From contig WAOB01000055.1 of assembly GCA_015521505.1 (NCBI GenBank), positions 1-5,461 on the forward strand: a stretch of DNA of 5,461 nt, given 5' to 3'. The DNA comes from Nanobdellati archaeon. GTDB taxonomy: Archaea; EX4484-52; JAADEF01. Positions 1 through 5,461 of this stretch are shown piece after piece. A program made the translations under genes and the position numbers. Position 1 is the first letter of the stretch. Each line of letters begins with the position of its first letter. The notes beneath the pieces were generated by a model that did not search any database, was not told the DNA's origin, and saw nothing but the letters and a program-made list of their open reading frames with translations.

Positions 1-404
1 CCGGAATATATTCCAAGTCTCGAGAGTAAGAATAGCATTTGCTCAGAAAGTTCTCTTGAAGGAAGTTTTAACATGATTTTATTCCTGTATATTTTTCCAT
101 TACAATCAAAGATTCCTCGTATAAGTCCTATTATAAATTCTTCCTTAGCAGATAAAACGAAAGAAGGTAATCTCTTATCTGAATTTTTTCCAAAATATGA
201 TAGAAATTCAACTAAAATGTTTGAATTTAACGATAATTCTTTCTCATATTCTTTCTTACTCAAATCTTTAATTTTAAGTTCTTTAAGACATTCTAAAACT
301 TTGTTTATAATTTCTCTCCGAGAATTTGATATCGTTACGTTTCCATTTTTCAAAAAACCTTTAGCTATATAAACTCCAACCACATATCCCAACTTCTCGT
401 TTAG
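1..404 (-). other. Degenerate LAGLIDADG homing endonuclease domain inside the intein (partial)
   Basis: Two LAGLIDADG-type motifs can be read in the intein. The first, LGYVVGVYIAKG (A'' residues 219-230, nt 392-357), is followed by NVTISNSRREIINKV, as is usual in intein endonucleases. The second, LIRGIFDCNG (residues 308-317, nt 125-96), is preceded by KRLPSFVLSAKEEF (block D) and followed by LPSRELSEQMLFLLSRLGI (block H), near the edge. In active enzymes the residue before the last Gly of each motif is Asp or Glu and binds the catalytic metal. Here it is Lys229 (intein 155) and Asn316 (intein 242). The packing residues are retained, so the fold probably persists while DNA cleavage is probably lost. 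This is inference from two substitutions. The domain may still stabilise the intein or bind DNA. Confidence 0.88.
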
Positions 405-824
405 TTCTATTTTCGATTCTATATTGTTAGTATGGTTTATATTATCTAAATATATCTTCCTTATTATAGGAATTCGATCCCCTATCTTCAGTCTTTCACC
501 TCTAATTGGTAGGATAGAGTTATTCTTCCTAATAATAAAAGAGTGATAAGGCGTTGCCACTATTTCTCTTCCTGTTTTAGTTCTTATCTTTAGGAGATAA
601 CCATCGAATTTATGTCTTATAAATGACGATACTCTCTTCCATACCAATTTTTCGTCATCAGTTAATGAGAGAACCTCTATATCAGTATCAATATCACATA
701 CCTCTGAGTCATTTATACGCTTGCATCCATATCTTTTGATCATTCCATCGACAAGGTCTCCTATTTTAATAAATTCAACGTTCTCTCCTCTTTTTATTAT
801 AATTTTTTCATCTCTATGTAGTGA
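1..824 (-). mobile_element. Intein in the A'' trigger loop (N-terminal 274 residues visible)
   Basis: Protein-splicing element translated in frame with A'' and expected to excise itself from the precursor. It begins at Ser75 (codon 824-822; intein Ser1), directly after GEPSTQM. Block A: S-L-H-R-D-E-K-I-I-I...IKIGDLVDG (intein 1-27) matches the usual Cys/Ser1-L-x-x-D-T-x-I pattern, with Ser1 as the presumed nucleophile. Block B: GREIVATPYHSFIIR, with the TxxH pair Thr91 and His94 that assists the first acyl shift. A LPIRGERLKIGDRI segment follows and closes the visible N-terminal splicing half. From about intein residue 141 a LAGLIDADG endonuclease domain follows. C-terminal blocks F and G (terminal His-Asn) and the expected +1 Thr of the C-extein are beyond the edge. 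Hand counts of four 60-base rows (121-180, 241-300, 421-480, 481-540) give 63/240 G+C, against 98/240 in four conserved host rows, but other host rows are equally AT-rich. From memory, A'' inteins are known in Methanocaldococcus jannaschii and Haloquadratum. Confidence 0.93.
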
Positions 825-1046
825 CATCTGTGTACTTGGTTCTCCTATACTTTGAGCTGCAATTATTCCTACAGCTTCTCCAGGTTGAATCGTTGAGAAA
901 TCCAATCTTCTAAGAATTTCGGATTTTATTCTCTTTAAATCTTCTTCAGTCAAATCTTTATATTTTTTTAATTCTTGAATTAATTCGTTATAAATATTTT
1001 CAGGAATTTTTTCTTTCAAATCTTTGAAGAATTCTTCAACGTTCAC
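1..1046 (-). CDS. rpoA2: DNA-directed RNA polymerase subunit A'' (Rpo1C) precursor interrupted by an intein, 3'-partial
   Basis: C-terminal third of the largest RNA polymerase subunit, which carries the trigger loop. I translated this frame by hand from GTG at 1046-1044 to the left edge: 348 codons with no stop. The GTG is supported by GGTGA five bases upstream, by its 11-base overlap with rpoA1, and by a fitting A'' N-terminus ([19 protein letters not shown]). Residues 1-54 are a charged helical segment. Residues 55-74 read PGEAVGIIAAQSIGEPSTQM, the universally conserved first helix of the trigger loop (E. coli beta' has GEPGTQLTMRTFH). The next residues should be Thr-Leu-Arg-Thr-Phe-His but are instead SLHRDEKIII, an intein N-terminus. 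The remaining A'' sequence must resume after the intein, to the left of the window. Gly is replaced by Ser in the EPGTQ motif; as I recall, eukaryotic Pol I also has EPSTQM, so this is probably tolerated. Confidence 0.95.
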   Translation of the reverse strand, partial: MNVEEFFKDLKEKIPENIYNELIQELKKYKDLTEEDLKRIKSEILRRLDFSTIQPGEAVGIIAAQSIGEPSTQMSLHRDEKIIIKRGENVEFIKIGDLVDGMIKRYGCKRINDSEVCDIDTDIEVLSLTDDEKLVWKRVSSFIRHKFDGYLLKIRTKTGREIVATPYHSFIIRKNNSILPIRGERLKIGDRIPIIRKIYLDNINHTNNIESKIELNEKLGYVVGVYIAKGFLKNGNVTISNSRREIINKVLECLKELKIKDLSKKEYEKELSLNSNILVEFLSYFGKNSDKRLPSFVLSAKEEFIIGLIRGIFDCNGKIYRNKIMLKLPSRELSEQMLFLLSRLGIYS

Positions 1047-3714
1047 GCTTTTCACCTATGATACCTTCAATTATTTTTTTAACATCTAAAGTTTTACCCC
1101 AATCACTTCTCGATGGATCAATGCCATCATCACCATATTTAAATTGAACGATAACTCCTCTAGCATCCCTCACCGTCCCGTCATATTCAACTTTTAAATC
1201 TTGTAGAGCATTGATCAGTCTTCTCTGCATATATCCGGATTGACTTGTTCTTATAGCTGTATCAACAAGACCTTCTCTTCCACCGGCTGCATGGAAGAAA
1301 TATTCTACTGGGTGTAATCCTTTCTTATAACTACTTGCAACAAATCCTCTTGCTTTAGCACCTAAATCACCTTTCTTGAAATGTGATAAAACTCTATTTA
1401 TAAATCCTCTTTTGACTCTTTCACCTCTAACTGATTGTTGACCTAAACAAGCAGCCATCTGAGTTATGTTCAACAAAGATCCTCGTGCACCAGTTATTGC
1501 CATGATTCTTGCATGATTCTCTTTTCTCTGTTTCTCAAGATATTCGTTTGCAATTCTTCCCGACGTATCTCTAGCTTCGGACAATATCTGCATAATTTTC
1601 ATTTCAAGAGTTTCTTCCAAACTTCTTCCAGGCAAAGGTTCAAGTAAACCTTCTTCATACATTTTTATAACTTCTTTAACCTTCTTTATAGATTCCTGTA
1701 ATACTTCCTCAATTCTCTCTATAGCCTCTTGGGGCAGGTCTTCATCATCTATACCTGTAGTAAATCCTCTACGCATTAAAAATGCAATTATGAATTTTGT
1801 ATATGAATCTAAAAATTTTCTTGCAGCTTCTAGTCCATGTTTCTTCGCAATAATATCTACAACTTCTCCAGCGAATGCTCCTATTGCTTTTTCATCGATA
1901 ACTCCTCTTATGAGTTTACCATTTCTTATTACTACAAAAGCATCGTGTGGACAATTTTCTTCCAAACATTTTTCACAACCATAAGATTTACATAATTTTG
2001 ATTTAAACTTGATATTTATATCATCTGGTAAGAATAAACTGAATACTTCCTTACCTGTAAATTCTTTTTTATCTCCTAATTTATTATAAACATCTTCAAG
2101 TATACCTGCTATATATAATAGATCGATTAATTCCTCTCTGGATATTTTTGTTCCTCTTTTTGTTAAAAGATAGGATCCAGAGATATGATCATGAATACAT
2201 CCTATTATAGGCCCTCCAAATCTCGGTGACAATATTTGTGTTTGTACTAACATCAATATTCTTGCTTCAGCTCTTGCTTCTTCTGTTTGAGGTACATGAA
2301 GATTCATCTCATCTCCATCAAAATCCGCATTATAAGGAGGACAGACAGTTAAATTTAATCTAAATGTTCTACCAGGTAATACCTTAACAATATGTGCCAT
2401 CATGCTCATCCTATGTAACGATGGTTGTCTGTTAAACAATACTATATCCCCATCCATTAAATGTCTGTGAACAACCCATCCTATATCAAGTTTATCTGCA
2501 ACTTCATCCAGATTCTTTACTCTTGCCAAATTAATTCTTACACCATCAGGTCTTTCAATATAATTTGCTCCAGGATATTTGTGAGGTCCGTTTCTTATCA
2601 ATTGTTTAAGAAATTCCTTGTTAAACATCGTAACTCTAACCGGAACTGTCAATTCCTTTGCAACTTCTAATGGAACACCCACTTCATTAAGACTTAGGTT
2701 TGGATCTGGTGAAATCACTGTTCTAGCAGAATAATTTACTCTTTTACCAGAGAGATTCCCTCTAAATCTACCTTCCTTTCCTTTTAATCTTTGTGCCAAC
2801 GTCTTCAAAGGTCTTCCAGATCTATGTTTTGCTGGTGGCATTCCCGAAATTTCGTTGTTTATGTATGTAGCAACATGATACTGGAGTAAATCCCATAAAT
2901 CTTCTATAATAGGTTGTGGAGCACCAGCTTCAAGAGCATCCATCAACTTTTTATTTATCCTAACTATATCTACGAGTTTATGTGTTAAATCATCCTCACT
3001 TCTCTCACCTGTTTCTAATATTATTGAAGGTCTCACCGTTACCGGTGGAACAGGTAAAGCTGTTAATACCATCCACTCCGGTCTATTATTTTCATCTAAA
3101 CCTAAGAATATTAGATCATCGTCTGGTATTTTTTCCAGTCTTTCTCTTATATCTATTGGTGTTAGTTTTCGCTCTCTCTTTCTTTTATCTTGCTCTTCAG
3201 GATTTATTTCTACATAGTTATAAGGATTCTCAAATTTAATTTCATACTGGACAGCATTGCAATGTGGGCAGGTTTTTCTATCTTTTACAGTTTTTATTAT
3301 TTCATCAAATATTTCAAACAATAATATGCTTCCTTTATATTTCTTTAATCTTTCTAAAAATTTTGATCTCTCTTCCTTTGTTAATCTAACTCTAGAACAG
3401 TTCCTACATATAACCTTAAGAATCTTTGCAATATATTTTGCATATCCGATATGAATAACAGGTCTAGCTAATTCGATTACTCCAAAATGTCCTGGACATT
3501 CACCAAATTTTCCTCCACACGTTTTACATCTAAGCCCTGGAGTAACTGTTCCAAGCCTTCTATCCATTAAACCTCCATCTACAGGATAACCATCTTCATC
3601 GTATGTTTCTGGAGTTACTATTTTAACGACTGCCATTTTCCTTATTGTTTCAGGAGACATTATATTAAATTTTATACCGATTATTTGTTTTTGTTCTAAT
3701 CTGATAAGAATCAC
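1036..3714 (-). CDS. rpoA1: DNA-directed RNA polymerase subunit A' (Rpo1N), complete
   Basis: N-terminal two-thirds of the largest RNA polymerase subunit (bacterial beta' / Rpb1), 892 residues, a normal length for archaeal A'. It forms most of the clamp, the Mg site and the bridge helix. Visible elements: N-terminal [14 protein letters not shown] (14-27); clamp zinc ligands Cys63, Cys66, Cys73 and His76 (CxxC...CPGH); further CxxC pairs at 103/106 and 149/152; the [20 protein letters not shown] lid/rudder-switch region (316-335); [15 protein letters not shown] (427-441); the catalytic NADFDGDEM with Mg ligands Asp464, Asp466 and Asp468; [18 protein letters not shown] (749-766); and the bridge helix [20 protein letters not shown] (811-830). 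An extra Cys cluster lies at 575-590. The GTG at 3714 is chosen because it is the only start upstream of the conserved IKF segment, overlaps the rpoB stop as GTGA, and has GGAGA 6-7 bases upstream. No intein is present at any conserved motif. The stop lies 8 bases beyond the rpoA2 GTG. Confidence 0.98.
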   Translation of the reverse strand: MILIRLEQKQIIGIKFNIMSPETIRKMAVVKIVTPETYDEDGYPVDGGLMDRRLGTVTPGLRCKTCGGKFGECPGHFGVIELARPVIHIGYAKYIAKILKVICRNCSRVRLTKEERSKFLERLKKYKGSILLFEIFDEIIKTVKDRKTCPHCNAVQYEIKFENPYNYVEINPEEQDKRKRERKLTPIDIRERLEKIPDDDLIFLGLDENNRPEWMVLTALPVPPVTVRPSIILETGERSEDDLTHKLVDIVRINKKLMDALEAGAPQPIIEDLWDLLQYHVATYINNEISGMPPAKHRSGRPLKTLAQRLKGKEGRFRGNLSGKRVNYSARTVISPDPNLSLNEVGVPLEVAKELTVPVRVTMFNKEFLKQLIRNGPHKYPGANYIERPDGVRINLARVKNLDEVADKLDIGWVVHRHLMDGDIVLFNRQPSLHRMSMMAHIVKVLPGRTFRLNLTVCPPYNADFDGDEMNLHVPQTEEARAEARILMLVQTQILSPRFGGPIIGCIHDHISGSYLLTKRGTKISREELIDLLYIAGILEDVYNKLGDKKEFTGKEVFSLFLPDDINIKFKSKLCKSYGCEKCLEENCPHDAFVVIRNGKLIRGVIDEKAIGAFAGEVVDIIAKKHGLEAARKFLDSYTKFIIAFLMRRGFTTGIDDEDLPQEAIERIEEVLQESIKKVKEVIKMYEEGLLEPLPGRSLEETLEMKIMQILSEARDTSGRIANEYLEKQRKENHARIMAITGARGSLLNITQMAACLGQQSVRGERVKRGFINRVLSHFKKGDLGAKARGFVASSYKKGLHPVEYFFHAAGGREGLVDTAIRTSQSGYMQRRLINALQDLKVEYDGTVRDARGVIVQFKYGDDGIDPSRSDWGKTLDVKKIIEGIIGEKRER
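1052..1056 (-). promoter_or_regulatory. Ribosome binding site for rpoA2
   Basis: On the minus strand GGTGA lies 5 bases upstream of the GTG at 1046, within the last codons of rpoA1 (GEKRER). It supports the GTG start of A'' and translational coupling across the 11-base overlap of the two genes. Confidence 0.7.
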
Positions 3715-5461
3715 CTCTTTTCTCCAAGTAATAATCTTGGCAAAATACCCATACTTTTTAATTCATCTAATAATAATTTAAATGCATAACAAACTTCTAC
3801 TTCCGAAAATCTAGATGTCTCTCCACATATTGGACATATAACTTTATTCCTAACATGATCCTTATATGCAATTCCACCACAATTTTCACATACAAGCATC
3901 TTATATTTATCACTTTCTTCAAGTAATCTTTCTTTAAGAAGCATTGCAGCACCATGTGCTATAAGGCAATCTCTCTCCATTTCACCAAATCTCAAACCTC
4001 CTTCTTTTGCTTTACCCTCTGTGGGTTGTCGTGTTAATAATGTTACCGGACCTCTCGATCTCGCATGAATCTTACCAGCAACCATATGATGTAACTTTTG
4101 ATAATAAATTACACCTATGAAAATCTCTGCTTCATAAGCTTTTCCCGTTATACCATCGTATAAAATTTCTTTTCCATTACTCTTAAAACCAAGATTCTTA
4201 AGCATCTTTCGAAGATCTCCCTCTTTTAATCCTGAAAATGCCGAACCATCTATTCTTTCACCTTTTAAACATGCAACTTTTCCTGCTAACATTTCCAAAA
4301 CATGTCCTATTGTCATTCTTGAAGGTATGGCATGTGGATTTATTATGAGATCGGGAACAATACCATCTTCGGTAAATGGCATGTCTTCATGTCTAGCTAT
4401 TAATCCAACAACACCTTTTTGTCCGTGTCGAGAAGCGAACTTGTCACCGATCTCAGTTATTCTCTCTTCTCTTACTTTAACTTTTACCAATTTGTTACCT
4501 TCTTGACTAACTGTTAAGATTACCTGATCGATATAGCCTCGTTCTCCATGTCTAACAGCAACCGATGTCTCTCGTCTTTCTTCCTTTGGTACTCCAAATT
4601 CAACAATTTCTTCTAAAAATCTAGGAGGAGATGTTTTACCAATAATGACTTGATCAGATTCAACCCATGTTTCTGGTATAGCAATTCCATCTACATCTAA
4701 GGCTTTGTATGCATCTTCTCCTCTATATCCTATAACTTCTTCACTAGGTATTTCAATTCTATCTTCTTGACCACCTGGATATTTTCTCTCTTCCGTTTCA
4801 TAAGTTCTGTAAAATGTTGATCTCGATAAACCTCTTTCAATAGCTGCTTTATTTATAATTAGAGCATCCTCCATATTATAACCATGATAGCTTAAAACAG
4901 CTACTATAAAGTTTTGACCAGAAGCTCTGCGATCATATCCTATTACTTCGGTTACTCTTGTTTTAACTAAAGGTATTTGAGGATAGTGTAACAAATAGCT
5001 TCTGGTATCTGTTCTTAATCGAAAGTTTGCTGTTGATAATCCAAGTGCTTGTTTTTGCATTGCAGCTCCCATTGTATTTCTTGGAGAAGAATTATGCTCT
5101 GGATAACATATATTACCTGCTGAAACACCTAAGATTAAGAGTGGATCAAGTTCCAGATGCGTATGTTCTTTTGTTACTTCGTTAGGAAATATTGCTACAA
5201 GAGCATTTTCTTCTTCCTCGGCATCTAAGAATTCCACTTTTCCTTCTCTCAGTAAATCATCTAAGGTCTTTTTTCCTTGAATTATTGCTTTTATATCATC
5301 CTCAGAAACCAAAGGTTTTCCGTTTTTAACAATAACGAGTAATCTTCTAGCTCTACCTGCATCTGTATTAATATATACTTCGTTTAAATCTTCATAATAA
5401 ACAACATTAACCTGATTGGGTAAGATTCCTTTTCTTCTTAATTCTCTTATTTTTTCAGCTA
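3711..5461 (-). CDS. rpoB: DNA-directed RNA polymerase subunit B (Rpo2), C-terminal half, 5'-partial
   Basis: Second-largest catalytic subunit of archaeal RNA polymerase, homologous to bacterial beta and eukaryotic Rpb2. The frame is open to the right edge, giving 582 visible residues before TGA at 3713-3711. The edge-proximal part ([15 protein letters not shown] near 5355-5313) is already conserved B sequence, so the TTG at 5312 is an internal Leu and not a start. Motifs in order: [10 protein letters not shown] (about fragment residues 120-129), [11 protein letters not shown] (194-204), [12 protein letters not shown] (338-349, with the conserved active-site lysines), [13 protein letters not shown] (374-386), [22 protein letters not shown] within 476-497, a C-terminal zinc site of two CxxC pairs (Cys524, 527, 542, 545) and the conserved MGILPRLLL end. 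No insertion or frameshift is seen. Whether this is one full B (about 1,120 residues) or a separate B' of about 600 residues, as in methanogens, cannot be told: a B' start would lie just beyond the edge. The stop overlaps the rpoA1 start. Confidence 0.97.
   Translation of the reverse strand, partial: AEKIRELRRKGILPNQVNVVYYEDLNEVYINTDAGRARRLLVIVKNGKPLVSEDDIKAIIQGKKTLDDLLREGKVEFLDAEEEENALVAIFPNEVTKEHTHLELDPLLILGVSAGNICYPEHNSSPRNTMGAAMQKQALGLSTANFRLRTDTRSYLLHYPQIPLVKTRVTEVIGYDRRASGQNFIVAVLSYHGYNMEDALIINKAAIERGLSRSTFYRTYETEERKYPGGQEDRIEIPSEEVIGYRGEDAYKALDVDGIAIPETWVESDQVIIGKTSPPRFLEEIVEFGVPKEERRETSVAVRHGERGYIDQVILTVSQEGNKLVKVKVREERITEIGDKFASRHGQKGVVGLIARHEDMPFTEDGIVPDLIINPHAIPSRMTIGHVLEMLAGKVACLKGERIDGSAFSGLKEGDLRKMLKNLGFKSNGKEILYDGITGKAYEAEIFIGVIYYQKLHHMVAGKIHARSRGPVTLLTRQPTEGKAKEGGLRFGEMERDCLIAHGAAMLLKERLLEESDKYKMLVCENCGGIAYKDHVRNKVICPICGETSRFSEVEVCYAFKLLLDELKSMGILPRLLLGEKR
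3721..3725 (-). promoter_or_regulatory. Ribosome binding site for rpoA1
   Basis: On the minus strand GGAGA lies 6 bases (GGAG: 7 bases) upstream of the GTG at 3714, inside the last codons of rpoB. It decides the start in favour of GTG 3714 over the ATG at 3660, which would remove the conserved IKF segment. The arrangement suggests re-initiation by ribosomes finishing rpoB. Confidence 0.7.

Noticed and set aside
73..372. A 99-codon plus-strand open frame starting with ATG
   Set aside because: It is the antisense of the intein, whose minus-strand frame is open throughout and matches known motifs. Its translation is a low-complexity hydrophobic product with no recognisable domain.
834..836. Ser71 (in EPSTQ) as the first intein residue
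   Set aside because: It would put four conserved host residues inside the intein and spoil the block A spacing. Ser75 followed by LHRDEKI fits the intein N-terminal pattern.
1036..1046. Frameshift between A' and A'' breaking a single large-subunit gene
   Set aside because: The split of the largest subunit after the bridge helix is the normal archaeal arrangement, and A'' has its own start and Shine-Dalgarno sequence.
1790..3454. Several plus-strand open frames of 64-85 codons opposite rpoA1
   Set aside because: They lie antisense to well-conserved A' coding sequence and their translations show no domain or independent coding signal.
3658..3660. ATG codon 19 of A' as the start
   Set aside because: Starting there would remove the conserved GIKF segment, and the GTG at 3714 has a good ribosome binding site and overlaps the rpoB stop.
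5310..5312. TTG as a possible start of a separate B' gene
   Set aside because: The frame stays open to the right edge and encodes conserved B sequence ([13 protein letters not shown]) upstream of it, so this TTG is an internal Leu.

Overview
The window is one continuous minus-strand block of an archaeal RNA polymerase operon, read from right to left: the C-terminal half of rpoB (subunit B, Rpo2), a complete rpoA1 (subunit A', Rpo1N), and the start of rpoA2 (subunit A'', Rpo1C). The split of the largest subunit into A' and A'' and the B-A'-A'' order identify an archaeon. The DNA is AT-rich, with AGA/AGG arginine and ATA isoleucine codons common. The proteins look closest to euryarchaeal-type subunits from memory, but the species cannot be named. 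No non-coding gap exists: rpoB and rpoA1 overlap by 4 bases, rpoA1 and rpoA2 by 11 bases, and both downstream genes start with GTG preceded by a Shine-Dalgarno-like sequence. This indicates one transcript with coupled translation. No promoter, terminator or RNA gene is visible, as expected inside an operon.

Region by region: 5461-3711 encodes the last 582 residues of subunit B, with its active-site and C-terminal zinc motifs intact. 3714-1036 encodes the whole of A' (892 residues), with the clamp zinc ligands, the Mg-binding NADFDGD motif and the bridge helix. 1046-1 is the most notable part. A'' begins normally for 74 residues and reaches the trigger-loop motif (GEPSTQM), but the expected continuation (Thr-Leu-Arg-Thr-Phe-His) is missing. 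It is replaced in frame by an intein beginning at Ser75 (nt 824), which runs off the left edge of the window. Of this intein, 274 residues are visible: splicing block A, block B with its TxxH motif, and a two-motif LAGLIDADG homing endonuclease domain.

The unusual point is that both catalytic acidic positions of the LAGLIDADG motifs are substituted: Lys in the first (AKG instead of AEG/ADG) and Asn in the second (CNG instead of ADG). The endonuclease therefore appears inactive although its fold-level motifs persist. The intein sits in the catalytic trigger loop, so polymerase activity should depend on splicing. The intein's C-terminal splicing blocks and the rest of A'' lie outside the window. 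Functionally, B and A' supply most of the two-metal catalytic cleft, and A'' completes it with the trigger loop once spliced.
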